Of a DNA stretch of 64,000 nucleotides, positions 48,244-59,143 are shown piece by piece. Position numbers and translations under genes: made by a program. Source of the DNA: Candidatus Ruthia sp. Plio_17_S18 (lineage in GTDB: Bacteria; Pseudomonadota; Gammaproteobacteria; PS1; Pseudothioglobaceae); the NCBI GenBank assembly GCA_021730105.1, contig CP072538.1, positions 496,001 through 560,000 of the forward strand. The letters are read 5' to 3'. Numbering within the stretch: the first letter of the stretch is position 1; each line of letters begins with the position of its first letter. The notes below the pieces were generated by a model. The model saw only the letters and a program-made list of their open reading frames with translations. It was not told where the DNA came from and did not search any database.

Positions 48244-49044
48244 TTAACATTGTAAATCAGCCGTTAAATGTGGATGAATGGTTTTTAAAATGGCCTTAAA
48301 AACTTGGTCATTACCAGCCACCACATTGCCTGTTTCTAAGTATTTATCTCGTCCTGAAAAGTCACCTACAAAACCACCCGCTTCTTTGACTAAAAGCACA
48401 CCAGCAGCAATGTCCCAAATATTAAGCTCAATTTCCCAAAAACCATCCAACCGACCTGCAGCTAAATAAGCCAAATCAAGTGCAGCAGATCCAGCACGGC
48501 GAATACCAGCAACTTTTGGGTGAATGGCTTTAAACATATTTAAATAAGCATCTAAATGTTGTGGTGCTTTGAATGGAAAGCCTGTTCCGATTAGTGTATT
48601 TTCAAAACCATTGGTATGAGCGATGCGAATTCTTTGTTCATTTAAATAAGCACCTTCGCCTTTAGAAGCAGTAAATAACTCCTCTTTACAGGGGTCGTAT
48701 ACTACGGCGTGTGTTGGCTCATTATTTTCATATAAGGCAATGGATACTGCATATTGCGGAAATCCATGCAAATAGTTAGTGGTGCCATCTAAAGGGTCGA
48801 TAATCCATTGAAAACGACTGTCACCTAAAATTTCACCATTTTCTTCACCTAGCATCGAATGATTGGGAAAGGCGTATTTCAATTCGTCTATAATAGCATT
48901 TTCAGCGGCTTTGTCCACTTCGGAAACAAAGTCATTAGTTGCTTTATTTTCAATCGTTAAAATATCAATTTGGTTGTGATACCTTAAGATGATGTCGCCA
49001 GCTTTTCGAGCGGCTTTAATGGCAATGTTAAGTGTAGGATGCAT
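48244..49044 (-). CDS. suhB: Inositol-1-monophosphatase family protein SuhB
   Basis: Mg-dependent phosphatase that also acts in rRNA antitermination in E. coli. The start chosen is ATG 49042-49044 (MHPTLNIAIKAARKAGDIIL), the family N-terminus. Motifs are GEENGE, IIDPLDGTTNYLHG with the metal ligands, and ELNIWDIAAGVLLVKEAGG. Its start is only 13 bases from the divergent trmJ start, the usual suhB/trmJ arrangement, so promoters overlap. Confidence 0.93.
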   Translation of the reverse strand: MHPTLNIAIKAARKAGDIILRYHNQIDILTIENKATNDFVSEVDKAAENAIIDELKYAFPNHSMLGEENGEILGDSRFQWIIDPLDGTTNYLHGFPQYAVSIALYENNEPTHAVVYDPCKEELFTASKGEGAYLNEQRIRIAHTNGFENTLIGTGFPFKAPQHLDAYLNMFKAIHPKVAGIRRAGSAALDLAYLAAGRLDGFWEIELNIWDIAAGVLLVKEAGGFVGDFSGRDKYLETGNVVAGNDQVFKAILKTIHPHLTADLQC

Positions 49045-49057
49045 AACAGAAGACAAA

Positions 49058-49801
49058 ATGAAAAAAGAAACAAATTATACCTTTGATAACGTACGTGTAG
49101 TTATGGTTAATACCACTGAGCCTGGTAATATCGGTGCGGCAGCCCGTGCGATGAAAAATATGAGTCTGTCGCGTTTGTATTTGGTTAATCCACAAGGGTA
49201 TCCATCGGCCACAGCCACTGCTAGAGCTAGTGGTGCAGATGATGTACTGTCAAATGCCGTAGTTTGTGCGTCTTTAGAAGAGTCTTTACAAGGTGTGCAT
49301 TTAGTGATTGGAGCTAGTGCACGTCAGCGCAATATTAAATGGCGACAAATGGATGTCGTAGATGCTTGCAGTGAAATTCAAAAAACCATTATGGTTGAAA
49401 GCCAAAAGGTTGCGGTGATATTTGGCACGGAAAGAGCAGGATTGACCAATGAGGAATTAGACTTGTGTCAAATATTCATGACCATTCCTGGCAACCCTAA
49501 TTATTTTTCTTTAAATGTTGCCTCAGCCATTCAGGTATTTGCTTATCAAAATTACGTTTACAACACCACAACTGAATTTGAAAAAAATGCTAATAAATTG
49601 GCGAGCTTTGACGAATTAGAAAGTTTTTACGCACATCTGGCTCAAGTGTTAGAGCACATTGAATATTTTGAGGATAAGCGCCCCAAGGCTTTGCTAATGC
49701 GTCGCTTACGTCGTTTTTTTATCAGAGCAGTACCTGAAAAAGAAGAGGTGGCAATTTTTAGAGGTATTCTTAGAAACATTAAGCCTTTTAAAAAACCATA
49801 A
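49058..49801 (+). CDS. trmJ: tRNA (cytidine/uridine-32-2'-O)-methyltransferase TrmJ
   Basis: SPOUT-class methyltransferase that modifies position 32 of tRNAs. The start is ATG 49058 (MKKETNYTFDNVRVVMVNTT). An upstream reading would run back through suhB on the opposite strand. The SPOUT knot motifs are NTTEPGNIGAAARAMKNM, VIFGTERAGLTNEEL and IPGNPNYFSLNVASA. It has 247 residues. A perfect 18-bp-stem terminator begins within its last codons. Confidence 0.94.
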   Translation: MKKETNYTFDNVRVVMVNTTEPGNIGAAARAMKNMSLSRLYLVNPQGYPSATATARASGADDVLSNAVVCASLEESLQGVHLVIGASARQRNIKWRQMDVVDACSEIQKTIMVESQKVAVIFGTERAGLTNEELDLCQIFMTIPGNPNYFSLNVASAIQVFAYQNYVYNTTTEFEKNANKLASFDELESFYAHLAQVLEHIEYFEDKRPKALLMRRLRRFFIRAVPEKEEVAIFRGILRNIKPFKKP

Positions 49802-49832
49802 AAAGCCCGATTTTTCGGGCTTTTTATGGTTT
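49793..49832. terminator. Bidirectional terminator between trmJ and htpG
   Basis: The two 18-base arms, 49793-49810 and 49815-49832, pair perfectly around a four-base loop, with core AAGCCCGA/TCGGGCTT and outer A- and T-rich parts. It serves the two convergent genes. Confidence 0.92.
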
Positions 49833-49845
49833 AATCTAAAACTGA

Positions 49846-51696
49846 TTAATTAATCAGTTTATTCATACGCTTTACGAACTCAGTAGGATCTTTAAGTTGC
49901 CCACCTTCTGATAAAACGGCTTGATCAAATAAAACCTTCACTAAATCTTCATCAATTTTGGTTCTAAGTTTTTTAACCAGTGGATGAGTTGGGTTGATTT
50001 CAAGAATTGGCTTGGTATCTGGCACGTCTTGACCTAAGGATTTCATGATTCTTTCCATGTTGCCACCCATTTCATTTTCATTAGCTACCAAACAAGAAGG
50101 GGATTCGCTAAGACGAGAAGAGACTTTGATTTCTTTAACCTGAGCATCAAGAATTTGTTGCATTTTTTCGATGACTTTTTCAAAGTTTTTAGCAACTTTT
50201 TCTTTGGCTTTCTGTTCTTCTTTAGAATCCAGATCTTCTAAATCACCTTTAGCAATTGATTTCAGTGAAATGCCGTCAAATTCTCCAAAATTACTCACCA
50301 TCCACTCATCAACACGGTCAGATAGTAGCAGTACTTCAATATCTTTTTGGTTAAAAATTTCTAAATGTGGCGAACCTTTGGCAGCTTCATAAGTTTCAGC
50401 AGTGATGTAATAAATGGCTTTTTGGTCTTTTTGCATGCTTTTTACGTAACATTCAAGCGTTGCCGTTTGTGTGGAATTTTCGCTTTTGTTAGTGGCAAAG
50501 CGTAAAAGTTTTGCGATTTTGTCTTTGTTAGCAAAGTCTTCAACCACGCCTTCTTTCATCACCATACCAAATTCTTGCCAAAATTTTGCATAATCTTCGG
50601 GTTTATTTTTAACCATTTTTTCTAATTCTTTTAAAACCCTACTGACTGAAGCTTTGCGGATAGTGCCAACTACTTTGTTGCCTTGTAAAATTTCGCGAGA
50701 AACATTTAATGGTAAATCAGCTGTGTCAATCACACCTTTAACAAAGCGCAAATACAAAGGCATTAGGGCTTCATTATCTTCCATAATAAACACACGTTTG
50801 GCATAGAGTTTAATGCCACCTTTACGCTTAGGTTCCCACATGTCATAAGGGGCCTTTGATGGGATGAATAACAATGAAGTATAGTCTAGATTGCCTTCAA
50901 CCCTATTGTGCAGTTGAGTTAGCGGTGCTTCAAAGTCATAAGTAAGTGACTTATAAAACTCATCATAATCTTCTTGCTTAAGGTCGCGTTTATCTTGAGC
51001 CCAAAAAGCATTGGCTTTATTGATGCGTTCATATTCAATGTCTTTGTCATCCTCACTAGCCTTAATCATCATGATTGGCACGGTGATGTGATCTGAATAT
51101 TTTGAAACAATGCTGCGCAAGCGATAATCATCTAAAAATTCTTTTTCATCTTTTTTGATATGCAGGGTTACTGTCGTGCCAAAATTTGGACAATTAACAC
51201 TTTCTATTGAGTATTTTCCCTTGCCAGTAGAGGTCCATTTTGTACCTTTTTTACCTTTACTACCGGCTTTTCTAGTAATTAGTTCAACTTTATCAGCAAC
51301 AATAAAGCTAGAATAAAATCCCACGCCAAATTGACCAATTAAATTAGAGTCTTGTGCTTGTTTTTCATCTAAGTTTTTTAAGAATTTTTTAGTGCCAGAA
51401 TTGGCAATGGTGCCGATGTTTTTATTAACTTCTGCTTCAGTCATGCCTATACCATTGTCAGTAATCGTAATTGTGTTGGCATCTTTATTTACATCAATGT
51501 GAATTTGCAACTCTTCTTTACCCTCAATCAAAGTATCATCTGATAAGAATTTGAATTTTAATTTATCAACTGCATCAGAGGCGTTAGAAACTAACTCACG
51601 TAAGAAAATCTCTTTGTTTGAATACAAAGAGTGAATCATCAAATCTAATAGTTGCGAGACTTCCGTTTGAAAAGTGTGCGTTTGTTTTTCTGCCAT
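49846..51696 (-). CDS. htpG: Chaperone HtpG (Hsp90)
   Basis: A 616-residue bacterial Hsp90. The GHKL ATP site is built from LRELVSNASDAVDKL, ITDNGIGMTEAEV and GQFGVGFYSSFIVADKV. The middle domain contains LPLNVSREILQGNKVV, and the C-terminal dimerisation domain is complete. It is monocistronic, ended by the shared terminator. Confidence 0.97.
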   Translation of the reverse strand: MAEKQTHTFQTEVSQLLDLMIHSLYSNKEIFLRELVSNASDAVDKLKFKFLSDDTLIEGKEELQIHIDVNKDANTITITDNGIGMTEAEVNKNIGTIANSGTKKFLKNLDEKQAQDSNLIGQFGVGFYSSFIVADKVELITRKAGSKGKKGTKWTSTGKGKYSIESVNCPNFGTTVTLHIKKDEKEFLDDYRLRSIVSKYSDHITVPIMMIKASEDDKDIEYERINKANAFWAQDKRDLKQEDYDEFYKSLTYDFEAPLTQLHNRVEGNLDYTSLLFIPSKAPYDMWEPKRKGGIKLYAKRVFIMEDNEALMPLYLRFVKGVIDTADLPLNVSREILQGNKVVGTIRKASVSRVLKELEKMVKNKPEDYAKFWQEFGMVMKEGVVEDFANKDKIAKLLRFATNKSENSTQTATLECYVKSMQKDQKAIYYITAETYEAAKGSPHLEIFNQKDIEVLLLSDRVDEWMVSNFGEFDGISLKSIAKGDLEDLDSKEEQKAKEKVAKNFEKVIEKMQQILDAQVKEIKVSSRLSESPSCLVANENEMGGNMERIMKSLGQDVPDTKPILEINPTHPLVKKLRTKIDEDLVKVLFDQAVLSEGGQLKDPTEFVKRMNKLIN

Positions 51697-51739
51697 TTTT
51701 TTTTAATTCCTGTTTTGTGCGTAAAATGTATCAATATGG

Positions 51740-52636
51740 GTGAATTACAAAAAAACAAGGGTTATTTTGCATAAACAAATTACTAATTTTATTCAGTATT
51801 TAAAAGTTGAGCGTCATTACGCCATTAATACGCAGCAGGCTTATAAGCGTGACCTTGAAAAGTTATTAGTATTTGCCCATAAGAAAAGCCTTGAACAGTG
51901 GTCAAATCTTACCAGCGAGCATCTTAATTTATTTGTAATGGAGATACGTCATCAAGACACTAGTGCCCGCACTATCCGCAGGAATTTGTCCTCAATTCGT
52001 GGATTTTTAGCCTATCTTGTTAATCATGAGCAGCTGAGTAATAATTGTGCCATTCATTTGCAAAGCCCAAAAATTGATCAAAACTTACCTAATATACTTA
52101 ATTATGACAATATACTACTTATGCTCAAGCCTAGATCAAACACTTGGTTTGAATTAAGAGATGTGGCAATGGTTGAAGTGATGTACTCTTGCGGTCTTAG
52201 AGTATCTGAATTGGTTGCTTTAAATGTTAATGACGTGGATTTAAATCAAGGATTTTTGCGCGTGGTTGGAAAAGGCGCTAAAGTCAGGCATACTCCAGTT
52301 GGTAAGGCAGCCCAGAAAGCCATTAGTCGTTGTTTATCTAATCACTCAAATCACGCATTATTTGTGAATAAAAAACAGCAAAGAGTAAGCGTAAGAGCTG
52401 TGCAAAATATGATCAAAAAACGTGCACTAGAGGCTGGTATTAAAGTTAATGTGTATCCACATATGTTACGCCATGCAGCAGCAACTCACTTTTTACAATC
52501 CAGTCATGATTTACGCTCTACTCAAGAATTTTTAGGGCATTCCAGTATTAAATCTACCCAAGTCTATACCCATCTTGATTTTTTAGAATTATCCAAAGTG
52601 TATGATCAATACCATCCAAGGGCTAAAAAATCATGA
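51740..52636 (+). CDS. xerC: Tyrosine recombinase XerC
   Basis: Chromosome-dimer resolvase of 298 residues acting at dif. Catalytic residues are Arg154 (CGLRVSEL), Lys178 (GKGAKVR), His241 and Arg244 (HMLRHAAATH), His267 (LGHSSI) and Tyr276 (QVYTHLD). The ending [19 protein letters not shown] is XerC-like rather than XerD-like. It begins with GTG at 51740; a TTG at 51767 is possible. It overlaps tsaC by four bases. Confidence 0.93.
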   Translation: MNYKKTRVILHKQITNFIQYLKVERHYAINTQQAYKRDLEKLLVFAHKKSLEQWSNLTSEHLNLFVMEIRHQDTSARTIRRNLSSIRGFLAYLVNHEQLSNNCAIHLQSPKIDQNLPNILNYDNILLMLKPRSNTWFELRDVAMVEVMYSCGLRVSELVALNVNDVDLNQGFLRVVGKGAKVRHTPVGKAAQKAISRCLSNHSNHALFVNKKQQRVSVRAVQNMIKKRALEAGIKVNVYPHMLRHAAATHFLQSSHDLRSTQEFLGHSSIKSTQVYTHLDFLELSKVYDQYHPRAKKS

Positions 52637-53169
52637 ATTTTCAGGCCAGACTTGCAGTATCTTGTTTAAAAACAGGTGGTGTGATTAGTAATCCTACTGA
52701 CACCATTCAGGGGTTGACTTGCTTGCCAAAATTTGAGTCCTCTATGGCTAAAATACTGCAACTTAAACGCCGTTCAAGTTCTAAAGGTTTAATACTACTA
52801 GCCAGTGATGTTCGTTATTTTATTGATTATGTTAAAGATGCTTCTTTGTTGGGTAATATAACAATGGATAGTCAACCCACTACTTATTTACTAAAGGCGA
52901 ATAAGCAAGCCTCTAAACTATTAACAGGTGGTTTTGATACCATTGCGCTTAGATTGACCAATAATCAACTCATTACTAATTTATGTGTAGCCACTAATAA
53001 TGCTTTGGTTTCAAGTAGTGCCAACATTACAAATAAACGTAGTGCAACAAGTATCTTGGATTTAAAAAAATTCTTTAGCAATAAATTAGATTTTATCATA
53101 CCGCCAAAAACTTATAATACCCAAGCATCAAAAATTATTAATCTGCAAACTGGAGAGAAAATTAGGTGA
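52633..53169 (+). CDS. tsaC: Threonylcarbamoyl-AMP synthase
   Basis: YrdC/Sua5-domain enzyme of 178 residues in the t6A37 tRNA pathway. [13 protein letters not shown] and [17 protein letters not shown] form the substrate pocket, with [12 protein letters not shown] near the end. It has no Sua5 C-terminal extension, hence TsaC type. The overlaps on both sides place it in an xerC-tsaC-hemF-tusA run. Confidence 0.92.
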   Translation: MNFQARLAVSCLKTGGVISNPTDTIQGLTCLPKFESSMAKILQLKRRSSSKGLILLASDVRYFIDYVKDASLLGNITMDSQPTTYLLKANKQASKLLTGGFDTIALRLTNNQLITNLCVATNNALVSSSANITNKRSATSILDLKKFFSNKLDFIIPPKTYNTQASKIINLQTGEKIR

Positions 53170-54089
53170 TTGAACAAATTAAAAAATATTTATTAATGTT
53201 GCAAGCTGATATTTGTGAACAACTTGAGCAAGTAGATGGTAAGACTGAGTTTATTCAAGATGTTTGGGAAAGGCCAAATAATACAGGCAATGGATTAACC
53301 CGAGTACTAAGTAATGGCGCTGTGTTCGAACAAGCAGGCGTTAATTTTTCAATCGTCCATGGCGATGATATGCCAGCCTCAGCCACCGTATTAAGACCAG
53401 AGTTAGTAGGACGACGTTTTACTGCTTTAGGTGTGTCATTAGTGATTCATCCGCACAATCCTTATGTACCAACTTCACACGCTAATGTTCGATTTTTTAT
53501 CGCTGAAAAAGAAGGCGAGACACCTATTTGGTGGTTTGGTGGTGGATTTGATTTAACTCCGTATTATGGTTTTGATGAAGATGCCATTTTTTGGCATCAG
53601 TCAGCCAAACAAGCGTGCGACCCATTTGGTGAAGAGGCCTATTCAAAGTACAAAAAATGGTGTGATGATTATTTTTATTTAAAGCATAGGGGTGAGCAAC
53701 GCGGTATTGGCGGTTTGTTTTTTGATGATCTTAATGAAGGTGGTTTTGATGAGTGCTTTGCTTTTATGAAAAGTATAGGTGATGGCTATATTAAAGCTTA
53801 TCGACCCATTGTTGAACGTAGAAAAGATATGCTTTATACAGACCATGAAAGGCGATTTCAGCTTTATCGTCGAGGGCGTTATGTTGAATTTAATTTAGTT
53901 TATGATCGGGGTACTTTATTTGGCTTGCAAACAAGTGGTCGTAGTGAATCAATTTTGATGTCATTACCACCATTAGTGCGCTGGGAGTATCGATACGAGC
54001 CAGATCCGGGTAGCGAAGAAGCAAGGTTATACACACGTTTTATTCAACCTCAAGATTGGATTAACACCTCTCAAGAGAGTGTGAAATAG
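53166..54089 (+). CDS. hemF: Oxygen-dependent coproporphyrinogen III oxidase
   Basis: Aerobic heme-pathway enzyme of 307 residues converting coproporphyrinogen III to protoporphyrinogen IX. Signature segments are [55 protein letters not shown] and [17 protein letters not shown]. It starts with GTG, overlapping tsaC. Its presence implies oxygen availability. Confidence 0.95.
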   Translation: MIEQIKKYLLMLQADICEQLEQVDGKTEFIQDVWERPNNTGNGLTRVLSNGAVFEQAGVNFSIVHGDDMPASATVLRPELVGRRFTALGVSLVIHPHNPYVPTSHANVRFFIAEKEGETPIWWFGGGFDLTPYYGFDEDAIFWHQSAKQACDPFGEEAYSKYKKWCDDYFYLKHRGEQRGIGGLFFDDLNEGGFDECFAFMKSIGDGYIKAYRPIVERRKDMLYTDHERRFQLYRRGRYVEFNLVYDRGTLFGLQTSGRSESILMSLPPLVRWEYRYEPDPGSEEARLYTRFIQPQDWINTSQESVK

Positions 54090-54090
54090 A

Positions 54091-54315
54091 GTGAAACATA
54101 ATCTGGATGTTAAGCTCTTGTTGTGCCCTATGCCGGTGATTCGCTTAGGCGAGATGATTGAAAAAATTAAAAGCAATGACACGATTGAAATGCTTGCCAC
54201 CGATCCTGGTGTACTACATGACATACCTGCTTGGTGTAAAGTACATGGACATAGAGTGATTTCAATTAATGAAAAAACCGATGAGATTATTTTACTTGTA
54301 GAGAAAATAGGGTAG
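54091..54315 (+). CDS. TusA-family sulfur carrier protein
   Basis: A 74-residue SirA/TusA fold protein. The sulfur-carrying Cys12 is in the family motif LLCPMPVIRLGE, and the second half (DPGVLHDIPAWCKVHGHRVI) is typical. It starts with GTG one base after hemF. TusA relatives serve tRNA thiolation or, in sulfur oxidisers, sulfur trafficking with rDsr/DsrE proteins. Which role applies cannot be read from this sequence. Confidence 0.9.
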   Translation: MKHNLDVKLLLCPMPVIRLGEMIEKIKSNDTIEMLATDPGVLHDIPAWCKVHGHRVISINEKTDEIILLVEKIG

Positions 54316-54380
54316 AATCATGCGCTGTTTTTATAAAAATAAAACCAACAAGAACAATGCTTGCAACGGCGCAAGATATT

Positions 54381-54409
54381 TTGACAAAGACTGTCAGCAA
54401 ATATAAATA
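54381..54409 (+). promoter_or_regulatory. Probable sigma-70 promoter of glnA
   Basis: TTGACA at 54381-54386, and TATAAAT at 54402-54408 after about 15-17 bases, lie 21 bases before the glnA start. An AAAGGAG box stands at 54419-54425. No sigma-54 type GG-N10-GC pair was seen, so NtrC control is not indicated by sequence. Confidence 0.5.
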
Positions 54410-54429
54410 GTCAAAAAAAAGGAGAAAGC

Positions 54430-55845
54430 ATGTCTGCTAAAAATATAATGAAAATGATTGAAGACAATGAAGTGAAATTCATTGATTTTCGTTTTACTGA
54501 TACCATTGGTAAAGAACACCACGTGAGCGTTCCAGCACACGCCGTTAATGCTGAAAAATTAGAAGAGGGTCAGATGTTTGATGGCTCATCAATTGCTGGT
54601 TGGAAGCCTATTAATGAATCTGACATGATTATGATGCCAGATACAACAACAGCAGTAATGGATCCATTTACTGAAGAGTCCACGCTTAATATTACTTGTG
54701 ATATTATTGAATCAAATGATATGCAGAGTTATGAAAAAGACCCTCGTTCTATCGCAAAACAAGCCGAAACTTATTTAAATGAAACTGGCATTGGTGATAC
54801 TGCATATTTTGGCAACGAGCCAGAGTTTTTTGTTTTTGACAGTGTTAAGTGGGATACAGGTTTTGGCTTGGGCAAGGCATTTTATGAAATTCGCTCCGAG
54901 GAAGCAGATTGGGAGTCGGGCTCTGATTTAGAAGGCGGCAATAAAGGACATCGTCCTAGAATTAAAGATGGTTATTTCCCAGTCCCGCCAGTAGATTCAT
55001 TACATGATTTACGTTCACAAATGTGTTTAGCAATCAAAGAAATGGGTGTAACCACCGAGGTTCATCACCACGAAGTTGGCACTGCTGGACAGTGTGAAAT
55101 TGGTACACTGTTTAACACGTTAGTGAAAAAAGCTGATGAGACTCAAATATTAAAATATTGTGTACATAATGTTGCGCATGCTTATGGCAAAACAGCAACG
55201 TTTATGCCTAAGCCAATTGCCGTTGATAATGGCAACGGTATGCATGTTCATCAGTCAATTTTCAAAAATGGTAAGAATTTATTTGACGGTGATGAATATG
55301 GCAATTTAAGCAAAACAGCACTGTACTATATTGGTGGAATTGTCAAGCACGCTCAAGCACTTAATGCCCTTACTAATGCTTCCACTAACTCGTATAAGCG
55401 TTTAGTGCCAGGCTTTGAAGCGCCAGAAATGCTGGCATATTCAGCTAAAAATCGCTCCGCCGCCATTCGTATTCCTTTTGTATCCAATCCAAAAGGTCGT
55501 CGTATTGAAGTACGTTTTCCAGATCCAACAGCCAATCCATATCTTGCATTTGCAGCAATGTTAATGGCAGGTCTTGATGGTATTAAGAACAAGATTAACC
55601 CAGGAAAACCAGGTGATGAAGACTTATACGAATTAACAGAAAAAGAAAAAGCCTCTATTCCTAAAGTGTGTAGCTCGTTAGATCAGGCACTTGAGGCGTT
55701 GGATAAAGACCGTGAGTTTTTAACACAAGGTGGCGTATTCACTGATAATGTGATTGATTCATTTATTAAATTAAAAATGACAGAAGTGACCGCATTGCGT
55801 GCCTCTCCTCATCCGGTAGAGTTTGACATGTATTACAGTGTGTAA
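54430..55845 (+). CDS. glnA: Glutamine synthetase type I
   Basis: Ammonium-assimilating dodecameric enzyme of 471 residues. It shows the beta-Grasp start ([20 protein letters not shown]), [17 protein letters not shown], the metal ligands in [10 protein letters not shown] and [14 protein letters not shown], and the nucleotide region [11 protein letters not shown]. The adenylylation region keeps its Tyr in [12 protein letters not shown]. Together with glnD at 32.8 kb, this suggests a working PII-type control of nitrogen assimilation. Confidence 0.97.
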   Translation: MSAKNIMKMIEDNEVKFIDFRFTDTIGKEHHVSVPAHAVNAEKLEEGQMFDGSSIAGWKPINESDMIMMPDTTTAVMDPFTEESTLNITCDIIESNDMQSYEKDPRSIAKQAETYLNETGIGDTAYFGNEPEFFVFDSVKWDTGFGLGKAFYEIRSEEADWESGSDLEGGNKGHRPRIKDGYFPVPPVDSLHDLRSQMCLAIKEMGVTTEVHHHEVGTAGQCEIGTLFNTLVKKADETQILKYCVHNVAHAYGKTATFMPKPIAVDNGNGMHVHQSIFKNGKNLFDGDEYGNLSKTALYYIGGIVKHAQALNALTNASTNSYKRLVPGFEAPEMLAYSAKNRSAAIRIPFVSNPKGRRIEVRFPDPTANPYLAFAAMLMAGLDGIKNKINPGKPGDEDLYELTEKEKASIPKVCSSLDQALEALDKDREFLTQGGVFTDNVIDSFIKLKMTEVTALRASPHPVEFDMYYSV

Positions 55846-55904
55846 TATTTAATAATAACAATAAAACGGTAAAATATCGATAATAAACTTACATTAACTT
55901 CATT

Positions 55905-56873
55905 ATGGCAGAATTAAGAAACGATTGGACTCTAAAAGAGGTTGAGACATTATTTGCCTTACCGTTTAATGATTTATTATTTCAAGCACACAGTATTCAT
56001 AGACAGAATTTTGACCCTAATCAGGTTCAAGTTAGTTCATTGTTAAATATCAAAACTGGTGCGTGTCCAGAAGATTGTTCATATTGCTCACAAAGTTTTA
56101 AATACGACACAGGGCTTGAGCGTGAAAAATTAATGGAGGTTGATTTGGTTCTTCAACAAGCTAAAGAGGCACAAGACAAGGGTGCAACACGGTTTTGTAT
56201 GGGCGCTGCATGGCGCAATCCCACTGATAAGAGCCTAGATAAAGTCATCCCCATGATTCAAGGCGTGAAAGCTATGGGCATGGAAACATGCGTAACCTTG
56301 GGTATGTTGACTCAGGAGCAAGCATTTAACTTAAAACAAGCAGGTCTAGATTATTACAATCATAATATTGACACCTCAAAAAAGCACTACTCAAATGTGG
56401 TCACTACGCGTAATTTTCAAGATCGTTTAAACACTTTAGAATCAGTTCAAAATGCCGATATTCATGTTTGTAGTGGTGGCATTTTAGGCTTGGGAGAAAA
56501 TCAGACTGATCGCGCCTCTATGCTTAGGACATTGTCTAATTTAAAAGCACATCCAGACAGTGTGCCACTTAACCTATTAGTACCCATTCCAGGTACGCCG
56601 TTTGAAAACATTAAACCACCAACTGAAAGTGAGTTTATACGTACCATTGCAGTAGCACGCATCATGATGCCAAAATCAGTTGTACGTTTATCAGCAGGGC
56701 GTACTGAAATGGGTGAGGCCATGCAAGCACTTTGTTTTTTTGCAGGTGCTAACTCTATCTTTTATGGCGAACAATTACTCACCACTGACAATCCAAGCAC
56801 AAACAGCGACCAAGATTTGTTTGCAAGGCTAGGGATTAATCAAAAGCAAGTATATAATCTGCAATCTTTTTAG
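55905..56873 (+). CDS. bioB: Biotin synthase
   Basis: Radical-SAM enzyme of 322 residues that inserts sulfur into dethiobiotin. The SAM cluster is Cys54-x3-Cys58-x2-Cys61 in [14 protein letters not shown]. The second-cluster ligands (Cys in [16 protein letters not shown] and the Arg in VRLSAGR) are present. Its 3' end overlaps murG convergently by 38 bases. Other bio genes are not in the window. Confidence 0.96.
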   Translation: MAELRNDWTLKEVETLFALPFNDLLFQAHSIHRQNFDPNQVQVSSLLNIKTGACPEDCSYCSQSFKYDTGLEREKLMEVDLVLQQAKEAQDKGATRFCMGAAWRNPTDKSLDKVIPMIQGVKAMGMETCVTLGMLTQEQAFNLKQAGLDYYNHNIDTSKKHYSNVVTTRNFQDRLNTLESVQNADIHVCSGGILGLGENQTDRASMLRTLSNLKAHPDSVPLNLLVPIPGTPFENIKPPTESEFIRTIAVARIMMPKSVVRLSAGRTEMGEAMQALCFFAGANSIFYGEQLLTTDNPSTNSDQDLFARLGINQKQVYNLQSF

Positions 56874-57852
56874 CCGCATCGGGTTTGGCAAGTTTGAGAG
56901 CATTAGTAGACATTTGTTTAATTTGATTTTTGTTAATATTGAGTAAGGTTTTTTCTAACAGTTCAATTGTTAAATCTTTTTGTTTAATCAGTATGCCAGC
57001 GCTGCTATTTGCTAAAATCTTGGCATTATACAATTGATGATTATCAATAGCATGAGGCAGTGGGATCAAAATACTAGACGTGGCTGATAGCATCAATTCT
57101 GAAACTGTCATTGCGCCCGCTCTGCAAAGCACAATATCTGCCCAAGCATAGGCACTTGCCATGTCTTTAATAAATGCAGTGACTTTCACAGTGTTGTTTT
57201 TGTATTGGGCTTTAACTGCATCAAAATGAAGACTTCCTGTTTGATGCCAAATATTAATATCAATATTAAGTTGTGTAGCAATATCATTAATAGGTTTTGA
57301 GCCTAAAGAGCCACCAATGATTAATAAATTTAATTTGTTATTGTTAATTTGTTTTTCAACAGGATTGAACGCAACAGGATTACCAGAAATGGTGGCATTT
57401 TTAATAAAAGTGTTATCAAATGCTTGAAAAGTTTTGTCGGCTATTTTGTTGAGTATTTTATTGGTCGTACCTGGAATAGAGTTTTGTTCATGAATCACCA
57501 GTGGTGTTCTAACAATCCAAGCCACAAAACCGCCAATGCCAGAAGCAAAGCCACCCATGCCCAGTACAATATCGGGTTTAAATTTTAGAAAAATAAACAT
57601 CACTTGCAACGTAGCGTAACTCAGTAAAAAAGGTGCTTTTATCAGATTAACAATGCTTTTACCACGCAAGCCAACACTACTCACCGTGTGTAGTTTGATA
57701 TTGTGTTTAGGCACGATTTCGTTTTCCATGCCAGTATGTGAGCCCAACCATTGAATATGGGTTGAGTGATTTTTAAGTTCATTAGTAACGGCAAGTGCAG
57801 GAAATATATGCCCGCCAGTGCCACCAGCCATAATCAGTATTTTTTTAGACAT
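56836..57852 (-). CDS. murG: UDP-GlcNAc:undecaprenyl-PP-MurNAc-pentapeptide transferase
   Basis: Makes lipid II on the inner membrane face. The start taken is ATG 57850-57852, giving [20 protein letters not shown], the standard N-terminus, and 338 residues; the in-frame ORF extends upstream into ftsW without matching the family. [36 protein letters not shown] and [12 protein letters not shown] are conserved. It overlaps the ftsW stop by eight bases, as in the division-and-wall cluster. Confidence 0.95.
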   Translation of the reverse strand: MSKKILIMAGGTGGHIFPALAVTNELKNHSTHIQWLGSHTGMENEIVPKHNIKLHTVSSVGLRGKSIVNLIKAPFLLSYATLQVMFIFLKFKPDIVLGMGGFASGIGGFVAWIVRTPLVIHEQNSIPGTTNKILNKIADKTFQAFDNTFIKNATISGNPVAFNPVEKQINNNKLNLLIIGGSLGSKPINDIATQLNIDINIWHQTGSLHFDAVKAQYKNNTVKVTAFIKDMASAYAWADIVLCRAGAMTVSELMLSATSSILIPLPHAIDNHQLYNAKILANSSAGILIKQKDLTIELLEKTLLNINKNQIKQMSTNALKLAKPDAAKKIADYILAFD

Positions 57853-58978
57853 AATGTTTTTGTTTAGAATATTCACAGCTATTTTCCATATCAATTCTGA
57901 GCAATATAGCCAGTGATATGAGTGCAAATATCATACTTGACCAGCCGTAACTAATCAGTGGCAAAGTAAATCCTTTGGGTGGAATTAAGCCAAGGTTCAT
58001 AGCGATATTAACGCTAAATTGCATACTCAGCCAAGTGCAAATACCAAAGCCAACATAAGAGCTATATTTACGGTTATTTTTCAGTGCATCTTTGGCAATT
58101 TTAAACCCCTTAAGAGCGATATAAGAAAAAGTAAACAACACAAACAACATGCCAACAATGCCTGTTTCTTCGCCAATAATAGCAAAAATCATATCGGTAT
58201 GTGGCTCGGGTAGTTTGGTGTATTTTTGAATGCCATTGCCCAATCCAACACCAGTCCAATCGCCTCTAGCGATACCGATTAATGCCTGTTTGGTTTGCCA
58301 TACTTTTTCAGATTCGTTAAGCCATAAATCTTCTCGCCAAAAGGAAGTGAGTCTTTCAACTCGATTTGGAATTTGGAAAAGAATGCCAACAAAAGTAGCA
58401 ACAACGCTTGCACCAACTATGAACAATTGTTTTAAGTAAACACCGGCAGTTAACAGCAAGGCAAAAGCAGTTGCAGAAATGATAAAGGTCGCACCTAAAT
58501 CTGGTTCTAGTAATAACAGAAAACTTGATGAACCAATGATAATAAGCGTTTTAATAAAGCCCATATAAGGCTTCCTTAAATCCTTTTCTTGCCTAACCAA
58601 AAAGCCTGCCATGAATAAAATCATCACCAATTTCATCATTTCAGAAGGCTGAAACTTAAACAGTATAAAATTAATCCAGCGTGTTGAACCTTTTACAGTT
58701 CTACCGATAGGCTCTGGTAAAAACACTAATGCTAGGCATATCAGTGTAATTATAAAAAATAATTTAGAGTGATTTTTATAAAAATAAAAAGGAATTTTAA
58801 GCACAGTGTAACCAAGACTCAAACCCAAGATAATAAAAATAGTTTGTTTTATAAAATAAGTATAACTACTAAAATGTCCAAGCGAAGCAGAAAAAGACAA
58901 TATCCAGCCAAAGGTCAGCAGTGTCAAAATCGCAAAAAGTAGATTTTTATCAGGCAGTTGGCCAGTTTTTTCAAACAT
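57845..58978 (-). CDS. ftsW: Septal peptidoglycan polymerase FtsW
   Basis: SEDS glycosyltransferase of 377 residues with about ten membrane helices. The features are [37 protein letters not shown], the loop [40 protein letters not shown] and [20 protein letters not shown]. The murG linkage separates it from rodA. murD and murC, the usual flanks, are not here, so only a murG-ftsW piece of the dcw cluster is kept at this place. Confidence 0.95.
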   Translation of the reverse strand: MFEKTGQLPDKNLLFAILTLLTFGWILSFSASLGHFSSYTYFIKQTIFIILGLSLGYTVLKIPFYFYKNHSKLFFIITLICLALVFLPEPIGRTVKGSTRWINFILFKFQPSEMMKLVMILFMAGFLVRQEKDLRKPYMGFIKTLIIIGSSSFLLLLEPDLGATFIISATAFALLLTAGVYLKQLFIVGASVVATFVGILFQIPNRVERLTSFWREDLWLNESEKVWQTKQALIGIARGDWTGVGLGNGIQKYTKLPEPHTDMIFAIIGEETGIVGMLFVLFTFSYIALKGFKIAKDALKNNRKYSSYVGFGICTWLSMQFSVNIAMNLGLIPPKGFTLPLISYGWSSMIFALISLAILLRIDMENSCEYSKQKHYV

Positions 58979-59143
58979 GAGGGCTTAATGATTAATGAGT
59001 TTATTGTTCTTCAAACCGTTTGAATTATACGCTCAAGGGTAGGTGTATTCACAGGAGAGTCTTATAAATTCAAACTCCATTAGTTGATCTTTTTGTTACT
59101 ATTATGGGATAATATTTGTTTTGTAAAAACAGCAACAAAGCTT

